DNA from: Antitrichia curtipendula
Taxonomy: Eukaryota; Streptophyta; Bryopsida; Hypnales; Leucodontaceae
Length of the DNA: 64,000 bases
Assembly (NCBI GenBank): GCA_951230915.1
Contig: OX579635.1
Span: 27,528,001 to 27,592,000 of the forward strand
Reading direction: 5' to 3'
The notes beneath the pieces were generated by a model. That model was not told the DNA's origin and made no database searches. It was given only the letters and a program-made list of their open reading frames with translations. Each line of letters starts with the position of its first letter. The first letter of the stretch is position 1. Shown piece by piece: positions 35,744-48,194 of this stretch. The translations under genes were made by a program, and so were the position numbers.

Positions 35744-35776
35744 TTTTAGGGTTTTAGGTTTAGGGTTTTAGGGTTT
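35744..35776 (+). promoter_or_regulatory. Telo-box cluster upstream of PheRS-beta
   Basis: Three overlapping TTTTAGGG/TTTAGGG motifs (AAACCCTA on the other strand) lie about 180-210 bp upstream of the PheRS start codon. Telo-boxes are known to be enriched near the 5' ends of plant translation-apparatus genes, where TRB-type factors bind. A regulatory role here is inference. Confidence 0.55.
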
Positions 35777-35956
35777 GTGGATTGTCAGGGGTGTCAATTG
35801 GGGTTAGTGTTCATGGTACAATGATTACTCGTCTGTTTTTTGTTTTCGTTTTCTATTCTGTATTTTGTAGGTAGTAATTTTGAAGATTCGAGAGTCAGTG
35901 TGAGCTTACTTCTTAACTATGCTGGTGGATGTTTGAAGGTATCGTTGAGAGCCGCA

Positions 35957-38900
35957 ATGCCGACTGTCAGCGTGGGCCGCGATCGCTTGTTCGCTGCCTT
36001 GGAGCAGACTTACAGTAAGCGTTACTCTGGTTCTTGCATTTGCCCTCTGCGGTAATGTCTATTCTAATGACAATGCGCTTACGTTTGCGTTTACGTTGGT
36101 GCAGCTGACCAAGAATTCGATGAGCTTTGCTTTGATTTCGGAATTGAACTCGACGATGTGGTATGCGGGCTTTCATTTAGAATGGCATTTGTTACATTGA
36201 GATTTTGGTTTAGGGTTTAGGTTCTGCAGTCGATTTTGGGATAGGGTCAAATGTGATGTAATTTGAACTCGTGCAGACCACTGAGAAGGAGGTGATGCGT
36301 AAGGAGAAGCATGTGGATGAGGAGGCAAGTGCAGATGAGGAGATCATTTACAAGATCGATGTGCCTGCTAACCGGTATGTAGTGTGACCCCCTGCTGAAT
36401 TTAGTTTGGAGAAAATTCAGGGGATTGTCTTAAGGTCTCCAATTGCAGGGATTTGGAGGCGCTGACGAGTGCTCGTATGCCTCACGTAGAACTTTGGTGT
36501 TTGTATGCAGTTATGACTTGCTGTGCTTGGAAGGCTTGGCGAAGTCATTGAGAGTATTCACCTTGAAAGATCCTATTCCTACTTTCCGCTTGTCTGATAT
36601 TCCAAGAAACTCAGTACAGAGGATGGTTGTGAAATCAGAGGTGTGTAGTAATCTGAGCAATCTATTCCATTATATGAAATTCTACACTAAATCACACTGG
36701 CTAGCCAGCGAAATTATGTCCTTTTCTGAAAGTTCTGCCATCATGAGGTCTCTTCTCTGCTTCTTGGAGATACTATAAAATCCTGGGGATGATGATGTCA
36801 CAGACGTGAATGTGCAGACTTCGTTAATCAGACCGCATATTGTATGCGCTGTGCTCCGGGGAGTTACTTTCAACGAAGCGCGTTACAACAGTTTCATCGA
36901 CCTCCAAGACAAGCTTCATCAGAATTTGTGCAGGTGGGTTTACTTTTCGCTATTTTCAATTAGCTACTCATAATCTGTTGGCGTAAGTGAGGTCAATCAA
37001 CCATCGGTTCTGATGCCTGAGCAAATAGCGTATTGAAACATTGCTTACAGCATTTTCAATGTACTATATTTGGGCGAATGAGATTGGATGAGGCGTATCC
37101 CTCTGTTACTTATGACTTTCAATCTGTAACTCAAAAACGTATATCATCTTGTTTGCATGCAGGAGGAGGACTTTGGTTGCAATTGGAACCCATGACCTTG
37201 ATACTCTTCAAGGTCCTTTCACTTATGAGGTGCGCTCTCGTTTCGGTTTGAATAAGTTTCCTTTTCGTTGTCGCGTTTTTGCGCAACATAGCAGGCACCC
37301 TAGTGCATGGGAGTGAATTTTCAACTCAAATTCAGCAATCACTTTTATTCCTTGGTACGCATCGTATGGCGTAGTTCTCCGTGATATCTGAGCTTGCTCA
37401 CTTGGATAACTTTAGACTGAATGTTTTGACATGTATTTCTGCAGGCTCTACCACCAGCCGATATCAAATTCGTTCCTCTGAAGCAGGTGGACTTGTTTTT
37501 GCATCCAGATGTTTATAAACATGCAGGAATCGGAGGTTTATGTTAATCGTTGGTTAGATTTGTGGGATTTTACAATAAGCTTAATGGATTAATGTATGCC
37601 CTTTATTCTCACGTTGGCTTTTGTGTATCTGCAGACAAAGGAATTCAATGGTGTAGAGTTGATGGAGTTCTACAAGGTGACTCCAGCGTGACTAATTGTA
37701 GATTTTATTTTGGTTTTGAGTCTAGAGATTGGGAGATTGTAACGAAGAATGTAGTTGCTGGAAACTCTATCAAGAATGGACGAGGATTTGAATTTGTTGG
37801 CTCTCGGAGTTTATCTGAAGAAACAGAAACACTCTGCAAGACGTGAATTGATTTGTTGTGCTGTCTTTACAGTCAGACATAAAACTGAAGAAATTTTTGC
37901 CCATCATTGAAGACTCTCCCGTGTATCCTGTAATCTACGACAGCAAGAGGTAATTAAATGAGTTTCTTTTTTAAGTGTTGCAGGTGTTGGAATTGACCGT
38001 AGCGCTCCCTGTCTGATGAACGAGATTCTGCAAGAGTACTATTTGGTATTGCAGTTTTCATGATCTTAGCAATCAGAGTTGTTTCTTACATGAAGAGACT
38101 GAGTTTTCTGTCTGGCTGTGGTTCACCAGGAGAGTTTTGTCCTTACCCCCAATCATCAATGGAGCACACTCTGCGATTTCCCTGAAGACAAAGAATGTTT
38201 TTATCGAGTGCACAGCTACGGATTTGACCAAGGCAAAAATTGTGCTCAATACTATGGTATGCTCTTGGGTTGCTTTGGCCTTTTGTACTTCTGTGAAATT
38301 CAGTTCTTGCTTTTCTAGTTTAAATGAGCAGGTCCTGATGAAACCGTGTTTTGCGTTGGTGCTATGTGGGAAAGGTTACTATGTTCTCGCAATACAGCAA
38401 TCCCCAGTTTGAAGTGGAACCTGCGGAGGTGATCACAGCCGATGGGAAGTCCAAGCTTTACCCAGATCTTTCACTTCGTAAGTTCGAGGTTGACATGGAT
38501 TATATCAATCGGACTATCGGAACCTCATTAACTGCAAAAGAGGTGAGAAAATTAGATCATTGCACAAATATTACTTCCAACAATTCCTATTCAATAACCG
38601 GTCGTAAGATTCTTCTCGACGGATGAACGAGTAATCTTTTGCTTGCAGTTAGATAATTTTCTTCGCAACTGGATTAATGTTTCACTAGTAAATTTACGAA
38701 GTCTGATTTTAACCAATGCTGCGGTTCAACAGTTCGGGTGCAATAAAATCTGCAACCCAGTTGATGTAACCTCGATGGATGCGCTAGCTGTGATCCAAGA
38801 GGTTGAGTGCAACAGTTCGTGACATAGTGAGCTTGGTGAGACTTGTGCTAAATTGACTGTGTTATATCGTTTTGTGGTAGGTCGCAAAGTTGTTGAACAA

Positions 38901-40769
38901 GATGCAGCTGCAAACAGAGGTGGAATCTCAGTCAAGAATTCGAGTATCTGCTCCGCCCACAAGGAGTGACGTTCTGCACGCTTGTGATATTGCCGAGGTC
39001 AGCATTATTTCCGGATAAAGTTGTTTTTATTTTGTTGTTTAGCTGTTTTGCAGCGAATGAGGTACTGAAGGTGTCGCGCTTTCAGGACGTTGCAATAGCG
39101 TATGGTTACAATAACATCACAAGGACATTGCCGCAGTCACACACTCAAGGCAAAGAACGGCCGTTGAATCACTTCACCGACTTGATAAGACAAGAGGTAC
39201 GAGCCTTTTCTCGTGCTATATCTCGTATGTTCTAAGGGCCTCTAGCATTGCTTTTCTTTTGAAATATGTGCTCGTTTAAGAGGACATACCATTCTTTGAA
39301 TATGATCAGATTTGTGGTTGTCACTCATGTATTTATCTTAAGATGCTGCGGCTGGTGTTACTGTTTCAGGTTGCAATGGCAGGATTCACTGAGGTAGTGA
39401 CATGGATATTGTGCTCTCTTGAAGAGAATTTTAAGATGGTGAATCGTAAAGACGATGGAAATACAGCTGTAATCATTGGCAACCCAAGGTCGGCTGATTT
39501 TGAGGTGACTACTGTTTGACCTTATATATATGTGTGATCTTGTTGGCGACCAATTGGCTATCACGGTTGCAGCCGACATAGTATCAGTACGACCTGCAAA
39601 GCGAGGCAATATGTTCGTTGCAACAGCGCATGGTCAACGGACTTCAACCGTTATTACAATTATCTTTATGTCTATCGTCGTTGCAGTCGACAGGGTATTA
39701 TTAGAAGTTCTTTCTAGAGTGGATACTGAAATGCAGATGCTGCTTGTACCATGGCAGGTAGTACGGTCAAGTCTGCTTCCAGGCATGCTGAAGACCATGG
39801 GTTCAAACAAAGACGCACCCCGACCACTGAAGGTTTGCCATTTAACCTTCCCCTCTGTATTTTCTTGAGTTCTTTATTCTAAGCTTTAGAATAGTGTGGA
39901 TGCTAAGAACTGATAAATTGGTACATGTGATTTCAGCTGTTCGAGGTCTCGGATATTGTGAGACTGGACAGCAAGAAGGACGTGGGTGCTGCTAACAGAC
40001 GCCATTTTGCTGCTGTGTATTCGAATTTGAACTCTGGTTTTGAGGTTCGTTAAAATTGAGTGTATATGAAGTGGTTCTATGTAATGTTTGTCCAGGTCCC
40101 AATCCCAAGTCTTTGAGTATTTTCAGCCCTTAAATAATGTGTTCTTAATTGCTGTTCTGATGATTCTGGTTTCGTGATTTCTCTCTGGATTGACGGTTTG
40201 TCTTGAAAGGCGCTAACTGGATTGCTTTGTCCATATGGAAATAGGTCATTCATGGCCTTGTTGACAGACTGTTCGAAGTAATTGGTGTTCGGCCTGCTGA
40301 ATTTGACAAGGCGTCAGGAACCTACAGTGAAGATGGTTATTACATTACTCCATCCCAGGTACATCACTCTATTCCCTCTTTTAAATGTCCTGGTCAATTA
40401 CAGACTTCTAAAGACTCTTTACATTACGTGGCAGATGTCATATTATGGTTGCAGTAACGATCTACATAATTGAGCTGATTTTCTTTCTCTGCAGGAGCCC
40501 GAGTATTTTACAGGACGGCAAGCCAACATCCATTACAGAGGGTCTTGCATTGGTTCCTTCGGTATTGTCAGCCCGGAGGTCAGTCCTCTGGATGAGCGAA
40601 AGTCTGTTTTGTTGAAGCTGTGCATTACTGCTTGTGTGACACTACCGGGATACCGGCTTGAGTTCTGCTCTGATGTCGTTTATGTTTTGAGCAGGTTATG
40701 CAGCGTTTTGACATCACGGATCCGTGCTCAGCCGTGGAATTGAACGTTGAACCGTTTTTGGAACTTTAG
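35957..40769 (+). CDS. PheRS-beta (FARSB): Cytosolic phenylalanine-tRNA ligase beta subunit, complete, 19 exons
   Basis: Exons: 35957-36014, 36105-36160, 36277-36374, 36511-36640, 36818-36933, 37163-37229, 37445-37486, 37635-37676, 37873-37949, 38130-38256, 38375-38542, 38881-38997, 39086-39196, 39370-39504, 39758-39832, 39937-40044, 40245-40358, 40495-40578, 40695-40769. They sum to 1800 nt, 599 aa, the usual eukaryotic length. With the alpha subunit it forms the cytosolic enzyme that charges tRNA-Phe. Domains: N-terminal region (1-114) with [12 protein letters not shown]3/4 editing domain (about 115-275) with [15 protein letters not shown] and [13 protein letters not shown]; then [15 protein letters not shown]5 domain (about 300-370); catalytic-core-like module (about 385-599) with [19 protein letters not shown]. 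The start ATG sits in GCCGCAATGCCG. Exon 11 uses an AAG acceptor; all others are CAG or TAG. Telo-boxes lie upstream. Converges with the esterase gene. Confidence 0.97.
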
Positions 40770-41388
40770 CGTCCTCAATTAACTTGGTTGTTTCGGCGCC
40801 GAAATTAGTCGCAGTGTTGTAGGCGGACTTTTTTCCTAAATGTTGCTATTGTAGAATATTTGCACCTGGACATTGCAGCGTTCCGTGTATTTGGACTCGG
40901 AACCTCCAGGCAGAGTTGTATGTCGTTGTGTACACGACTCAACATAGTAATTGAATTCATGGTGACGAAATTGTTTGGAAACGACGGTACTTGTAATTGA
41001 CCAAATTTCTGAGGCCGCATAGTGGTTCTCTCCCAAGGATTTTGACTCGTATATTGTAACGACAAGGACGACTTTCGAGCGTTGGGAATTGTGCCCATAC
41101 TAGACATCAAGCTCATGAGAGGTAGTGATAGCAGGAATGTATTCCGGTGATGTAATGTACATTAGCAATATATCTGGATGTTTGCATAATTGCAATATTT
41201 GATGAGTTTGATTTATAAAACTTCAAGTATCGACAATCTCATGATACGCATACTAAATTGGTAATGGAAATCAACTTTTGCCCATGTGCAGGTTTGGTGG
41301 AGCATGGACGGGGACTGGTGCTACATGTCCGTGTGCAAATCTGCGGGGTAGAATATTTTGAATATCTGAAAAATCATCGGTATACTCT
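40770..41388. other. 3' region of PheRS-beta, no gene seen
   Basis: Probably contains the PheRS 3' UTR. No further coding sequence recognised. Confidence 0.5.
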
Positions 41389-42207
41389 CATGGCAGAACC
41401 ACCCATAGTCGACCACTTAAATAAATGTTCTAGAGCAGTATTTATTCTAGAGCAGTATAAGGCAATGTAAAATTTCTGCCGCGTATAGGAGATAGAAATC
41501 ACAGGAATTTCAAGTTTTTTTGGTAATTTTATGCCTTGAATTGAAATTATTATGAGTTTTGGAAGCCAAAAATTGGCCTAGACCCATGTCCAAAGTATAG
41601 ACTCTTCCAATTCTGATCATTCAAGAACTACTTTCTTGCTCATTGCTTTGAGACATGTGTCATAATCTCATTAGTCCCAACCTTGAAAAGGAGAAAAAAT
41701 CACATTTCAAGCTTTGGTTAGAAATCTATTCCAGCCTTGGTTGGAAATAGGGGAGGCAACCCATTTTTGACCACTTGAGCAAATACATGTATTTGCAAGG
41801 TGGGTTTCTTCAATGAAGAAATTTTCTTGTGTGTAGCAATAGAGTTGGGGAGGTGTCCATACTTTTTCAGATTTTTATTTCTTAAAACACAATTACTAAA
41901 ATTTTTTTTGCTGAAGATTCTATTCAACCCATATTAGTCATATAAACCTTCCCATTTTCAACCAAGGGTTGGTTGCAAAATCCAACAAGGGTTCATTGCA
42001 ATATTGAGAGTCTTATAGCCAATCATAATGCGCCACAACTGTACTTGGAATTGTGTCATAATTTATTGTTGTTCGTTTGTTGTTGCACAAAAAGAGAACA
42101 ACATATGTCGCTAAAATGGAGGGCTGACCAAGAATGGGTTGCCTCCCTTAGATGCACCTTTCAGGCTTAGTATGGACCCTTGAATGCAAATGGGTGGTTC
42201 TACCATA
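41389..42207. mobile_element. TIR element of about 820 bp, family also at 53.6-54.0 kb
   Basis: Left end CATGGCAGAACCACCCATAG and right end TGGGTGGTTCTACCATA are complementary. The interior (e.g. GACCCATGTCCAAAGTATAG) recurs inverted at about 53580-53965. No coding capacity. Confidence 0.7.
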
Positions 42208-42370
42208 ACTACCTCAAAGTCATTGGCTTCGAAGATAGTCATAGTAAAAGTCAAATAGTTTGAATGTAAGACAAGTGTACTCTAGTCAATAATATTGTGG
42301 CAAGTGGACAAGATATTCCGGAATGTCATTGAGGAGAGGGTCAAAATAAAGGCCAAACCGCATGCAGGGA

Positions 42371-42418
42371 TTGGACCAGAAGCTTGGAGCTCCAAGTGCC
42401 AAGCTTGGAGGTCTGGTC
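42371..42418. repeat. Short perfect-ended hairpin
   Basis: GGACCAGAAGCTTGG pairs with CCAAGCTTGGAGGTCTGGTCC allowing a bulge, over 48 bp. It could be a small MITE remnant or a small-RNA hairpin. Nothing else supports a function. Confidence 0.5.
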
Positions 42419-43175
42419 CATGCCACATCTTGCCTCCAAATGCGCATCCATTCTCCAATTAAAATATCCACTTTTTTTTTGTAATGCTTGTAATTTAGTG
42501 GCATGTAGCAACCAATCAATGAGGCACGCCATAGAGGCAAGTCTTGGAATACGTGAGACGAAAAGACTCAAAAAGAGAATACTTTTAGAAAAATAGTAAG
42601 TCAGGTTGATGGGAAGAACATGCTTGCAAATCCTACAATTGAGGGGGGAGGAGAAAGGGGACAACCATTTTCCCATGAAACCCTTTTCGAGGTTGACCGT
42701 TTTCCCATGAAACATGCCATTTACGTACTCCTATTTTATCATTTGTTTCAACTTTCACATGTCAACAAACCGGTTGATGCCTCCTATTCCACAAGAATAT
42801 TATATGTCCAATACTCTTGTCATCTTGTTGCTCTATTGTAAGAAAAAAGACCGTCATACACGGTCTCTTATGAAAGAAAAAAAAAATGAGTACACCTAGG
42901 CAAAGCTACCAATAGCCCTCAACTACAGAGATTTCTCACTTTGAATCGGTAGCCCAGAATTTCGAAAGGGAAAAAAACAGCTTGCTCTTCTACCCTGGGT
43001 TGCAAGCTTTCGTCACAAGGAGAGCGCAGGTGAGGACGACCGCTGCCTTTCTCACCCTCCGATCCGAAGAGAGTCGAGGTTATCAGTCTTCAATTCTTGC
43101 AATTGCTACGAAAGAGAAGGCCCTGCTTTTCAAATTGGAATCTCCTTCAGTTTTCAGTTGCGATTGATCGATCGA
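42419..43175. other. Intergenic between convergent genes, no gene seen
   Basis: Repeat remnants (the 42247-42340 block recurs at 53430-53535), then a GC-richer stretch from about 43000 that probably covers the 3' UTR of the esterase. Confidence 0.5.
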
Positions 43176-44500
43176 TCAACTTGCGTAGGTCGCTGCAATT
43201 TGCAACAGATGTTGGTGAAGCTCCTTTGGAACAGAAAGAAAGGGAGCATGGCCAGAGTCAATGGTGCGGACTTCCTGGGGACGGTTGCGCGAAATGAACA
43301 GGTCTTGGAACTTGGGTTGCAGGCACTTATCCTGCGAGGTCTTCACGTAGACGCGCGGCACGGAGTAATAGCCTTTTGCTGTGAACGTGGTGGCATCGTC
43401 AGATACCATTGGCATGGGCTTCAACAGCATCATGCCTAACTGCACATCCTGTGGAACACAGCATTTTCGGTTATCATAAAAAGGCAGAACTGAATTGGCC
43501 GACGGAAGTGCTTGGAGCAAGACAGCTGCATATTTATTTTTTTAATAAAGAGATAAGAAGCTCACCTTCGGTGAACAGTTGCTAAAATAAGCCCGTTTTG
43601 CAGCTTCTGCTTCAACGTAACCAGAGGTAGGCATTGTTCCAGCTCCATTCGCGAAATTGTACCTCACATCCTTTTTGGACTCGCTGAACACCTGCACAGA
43701 CGAAAAAACTTTTACTCCGAGTACTCGGGAGTGATTCCTAAACTTGATCATGACGCAAGGCGATTCCCAGATTGACTGGTTACTTGAGTGCCATGCGCGA
43801 TACTAGTTTCATCTTGTTTCGGTAATAAGTTTTGGACTTGCTCTGGTTGACGAGAAATTTGAACCTTAGATGGAACACCCCCATTTCAAATTGCACAGTG
43901 CAGTTAAATTTTTCAAATTAAACCAAAGCACAAAGAGCAAAATAGGGGCCAGTTAGATGTCAAGCATAGCCCACTACCGTTAGTATCCAGTCACTCTTAG
44001 AATTCACTCGCAAAGTAAAAAAGAGGTTTCCAGAATGATTCAGCTGACCTCTTCATGGACATCGCCAAGGGCCTGATCGCTGCACAACATGGGCGCCGCA
44101 ATGTACACTGCAACGTGAACCTTGTCAGGGTACCTCTGTGAAGCTCGCGCTACCGACTGCCCCCCGTAACTGTGACCCACGAGAACGACCTGCACACAAA
44201 CCCGGAGTTTTAGAGACCAGAATGCTTAAGAATGGGACTCGAAGAACTGACTTCGAGGGGGTACGTACAGATGCGAATTACCTTTTCAGATTCTTCAAGA
44301 GATCCAAGGACGGTGTAGAGAGGCTGGTTGTATTGGTCGAAGGACTTCACGTCATCGGCCCTCACAGTGCTAATTCCCGCGCTTATCAGATCCACCGCCG
44401 TCACACGATGGCCAGCACTTTCCATCAAGTGTTTGGTCTTGAACCAGCACCAGGCTCCATGCTGATACCCGTGCACCAACACAAAATGCTTCCTCCCCAT
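43176..44500 (-). CDS. MES-family alpha/beta-hydrolase (methylesterase / hydroxynitrile lyase type), complete, four exons
   Basis: Exons 44500-44282, 44189-44049, 43691-43566 and 43448-43176 all meet in phase 0 and give 252 aa, typical for this family. Start: the ATG of MGRKHFVLVHG; the open frame upstream begins with TTG and lacks another ATG. Hallmarks: FVLVHGYQHGAWCW oxyanion region; nucleophile Ser80 in VVLVGHSYGGQS; catalytic Asp202 in RVYVKTSQDKCL; catalytic His229 in DSGHAPFLSVP. No signal peptide, so probably cytosolic. Plant MES proteins hydrolyse methyl salicylate, methyl jasmonate, methyl-IAA or alkaloid esters; some relatives are hydroxynitrile lyases. The substrate cannot be told from sequence. 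A plus-strand open frame of 185 codons overlaps exon 1 and is a shadow. Confidence 0.95.
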
Positions 44501-46596
44501 TCTTGCAATCAACCGAGAGAGCCGACCTTGACAGAAGAGAGTGAGCTGCTACCGCTGAAGAGCCAACCAAGGGGTAGCCAATCAAGCAAACATGGGCGAA
44601 CGAAGCTCCCTTGGTCATTCGAGGAAATCGTCGCTCTAGCTTTGCCTGCTGGACTCATCACGGACGAGGATCAGAGCAGCTCTGCTGGAAACTAAATACT
44701 GTACCTCCTCTCGAGAGCACAAATACGATCTAAAGTAGCAAGTGCCACATTTGGAGCCCCAAAATGCTCAACGCAGCAAGCAGAGAGACAACGTACACCC
44801 TCTAGAGATCACTCGGGAGTGAAAGTCAATGGCGTCATTTCCAGAGCCTAGGACGTCGACACACCACGAAGTTTCCACTAGGACTTTCAATCTCAATCAA
44901 GACAAAAACTGGTGGAAGGGAGACAAAGACGGAGGCAACCAACTTTCGATACTTTCAAAAAAACTCCAAGCTACCATACTACTGCAACATTTTGCCTCAA
45001 AACCTTGACACAAAAGGAAGGCTACCGACTCCGATACATGCACTGGAAGAAACGAACGGAAGATCGAGGATCAGGAAGACTGGGTGCTACCGGCCAGATT
45101 CGCAACAACCTTTGACGACCCTTCTACGTACAATCGACATTGTTACAGAAACAGAAAAACGGTTTCCAGAGTTCAGACAAAGACCTACCTCCAAACGCCA
45201 GAAGATCGAGTGCGCTAGCTCCTCACAACGCTCCTGCTAATGTTACGGATCTCGATGTGGGAAATCGATCTCAGAAAAATTGTGTGTGCACTAGCTTCAG
45301 TTTGCACCCACACCCACACCTCCGGGTTGTTTGTGATGGAACTTCAGCACGAGTGCGCAACTATATATTGATCATGCATGCATGTGCTGGTGGAGCGATA
45401 ACGTCGGTTGCGGCGGAGTCAGGAATGATTCATCAGCTGCCTGGGAATCAAAGGGGAATCAAACGGAATGTCCAGAAATGGAACCAGTTCCATTAAACTA
45501 TTTGGATTCTTGTGATTCTTTGGAGGCGGGGAGGGATGGCGCGCTCCGTCTTTCTGGAAGGGTAGGAAGGTCAGTAATACGCTGAATGCTCTCACCTAGC
45601 TTTTACACTTGTCACGAATTACGACAGTGCATTGTTACTGTTAAATCAAACATTGTTTATCTATTTCTTGTTGGCAACTGCAAGAGGATTGTTTTGTTCC
45701 AACGCCCTGTAAGCATGCACTATTTGTAACACTGCGCACGTGCAAAAAAAATTTACGAATTTTGCCAAAAGTATTATCTCCAGGTGTGATCAAAACCAAG
45801 AGTAGGCTCTCCTGTTCTGATTTTACTCCTCTTCCACGTACTCGGTTTGCCTTTTTAGATCGCGTGTGGGTTGAAGTTGTGCCTTGGATGGGGGTGATCC
45901 AACGGTGCAGCGCGTTTCGTGAGTGTGGAGGGGTTGCCCGGGCTCGTGCGTGACGACGGAAGAGTGGGTAACGGACTGGAAAGTGACGAGGCTTTTGTGG
46001 GTTTCTTTTACAAATGTCTATTTTGGGGAAGAGGATAGGGTTAGAGTCAGCTCCTTTTTTATTCCAGGAGTTTCAGAATATAACAGTCATAACCGTCAGA
46101 AAAAAAAAAAAAAAAAAACCCAGCAATTAAGCATAGTTGGAGGCACCTGTTTCCACAAAATAAACGTTTTTGTAGTACTAGCAATTGAAAATCGTGAATT
46201 TTCAAGAAAAAAATGAGAATTTTGGGGTAAGAAATGTAATTACTATGAATTTTCAAAACTATGGATGATGCCTGGGTCTTTGAAACTACAATCACAATAG
46301 TTAGGTTAGAGAACCAAAATCTAAGGAATGGAGAATCTTCCAATCGGAGTTAGGTTGATAGGGACAGTTTAATTGCACTTTGGGGGACACTTTCAATTGA
46401 AGTCTACTTGTTGGGAATGGGTAGACGGTGTTTACGGACACCATAAATAAAAACAAGAGAAAGAAATATATCAAAAGCAAGAAGTTAGAATATATAAAGT
46501 AAGAAACTAAAATAGAAGAGATGTGTTGTTAAGACTAAGGATGTCCTCAATCTTGACATCCTCATATTTTACTACCTAATTTCTATTTGTAACCTA
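44501..46596. other. Upstream of the esterase; no gene seen
   Basis: GC-moderate to 45990, consistent with leader/promoter sequence, then AT-rich. A poly-A run of about 18 lies at 46102-46119. Frames over 44912-45585 and 45762-46216 show no recognisable domain or coherent splice pattern. Confidence 0.5.
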
Positions 46597-46674
46597 TCTT
46601 ATAACAAAAGTTGGTAAAAAAGAGCCGCACTCGATTTTGAGTGCGGTTCTTTTTTACCAACTTTTGTTATAGTG
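46597..46674. mobile_element. Hairpin mini-element with CACTA-like terminus
   Basis: A near-perfect 78 bp palindrome: TATAACAAAAGTTGGTAAAA..., inner GCACTC-GATTTT-GAGTGC, ending GTTATAGTG. Same outer arms as the 318 bp element at 62166-62483, so it looks like an internally deleted relative. Confidence 0.85.
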
Positions 46675-48194
46675 CTAGGAAGTTATACTTTTGATATAGA
46701 AGCTTCTACTTCTAATCTAGAAAGCTCTTCTAGAAGCTTCTTCTTACTTTATGTCCGTTCCAAATGGACAATTTTGGATGTTTTCACCTTGGATACATTG
46801 CCCAAGTATATAGTAGGGGGCGTTAGGGCTGAAATCTTTTGAAAAGTTGGATTTCCCCTTGGTTTGTTTAAACAATAGGAGGAGGCATCAAGGTTGATGT
46901 CATGACCTTTGGTGGAGTGTTAGGAGCTTAAATGGACGAATTCGTTGATGGATGAACTAATTCATGATGAAATGTGCACTAGTATGCAAGGAGTAATTGC
47001 TTGGAAATAGATATCTTCAAATGGTGGATTTGTGCTTTGGAGTAAGACAGCTCCACTTGGATGACAAGTGCGTTGGAGTTTGACCACTCCCAAATAAACC
47101 CGAACAAGTGTGCTAGAACTTAAAATTACACACCTCCAAGAGGAAGATAAAGATTCGAATAAAATATTAATTCATACTTTGAAGCATACTAGGACTTCTG
47201 CTTTGATGAATGGTTCTAGATAGAATCAAGAATAGAAAATACAAGTAGAAAAAAACTTCTTCTATTATATAAAACAAAGCTTGACAGCTAAATAAAAGAA
47301 ATTATGACTCTAGAAAACTTGGAAACTCATTTCCAATTCTAGCACAAACTACAGGTTCACATTCATCAACCAAAGTCATATTAGTATATTAAATATGTTA
47401 GTGCAACTTGTATTAATTACTACAATAATAAAATTTTGCAAAAAACTCTAATTTCCTTCCCTCACTACTTGAACAAACAAGTCTAAAGGAACAAATTAAT
47501 GATGATATTTGCAATTGAAATTAGATTGAAGTTAATTAAGTGATTAAAAGATGCTCAAAAAGATGAGAACTTTTCTGATAATGTTATATAAATTTCAATG
47601 GCATTCAACAACAACAAACCTCAAACAATAAACAACAATTTGTTCCAATAAATAATTCAAAAAAAGAATTCAATTTCATGAAAGTAAACAAGACTGTTAG
47701 ATGAGAGTTGAGGCCTAAAGAGAGCCATTTTCAGACATGTTTTCCAAGTTGTTAACCAATGCATTGCTGGTCAAAATGTTAAATAATAAAATAATAATAA
47801 CAAATTTTAAAATTTAAATAATAATATTTTTTGAAATAATAATTAAATAATATTATATGATGTGGTATTCTTCCAACCACGTCAAATTTATGATGTGACA
47901 AAGTTCCCAATCATTCATAAATAAATAAATAAATTTCATTTTAAAAATATATAATTTATTTATCATGTCAGTCAACTATCTCTCACAATTGAGCCTTGCA
48001 ATTTGCTATATTTTTAAATTTTTGGCCATTGTTCCTTGCTATTTAAGAATTCACGGTCTTGTTGAGGACCTCAATCTCATCTTATGGATTTGATGGGCCA
48101 CATGAAGCTCAAAATCATTTGACTATGTAGAACAAAAGCTGAAAATTTTGAAAGAGCATTTTGTTCGCCCTAGAATTTAGTCTTATACCATAAG
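46675..48194. other. AT-rich intergenic DNA, no gene seen
   Basis: Low-complexity A/T tracts (47,760-47,960 is almost all A/T). No gene, RNA or intact element recognised. Confidence 0.5.

Noticed and set aside
36443..36510. Extra PheRS exon starting after TTGCAG at 36449
   Set aside because: Joining exon 3 directly to 36511 gives the conserved [11 protein letters not shown] and keeps the family length.
44138..44695. 185-codon plus-strand gene
   Set aside because: It overlaps esterase exons 1-2 on the opposite strand, which have catalytic motifs and clean splice phases; it is a shadow.
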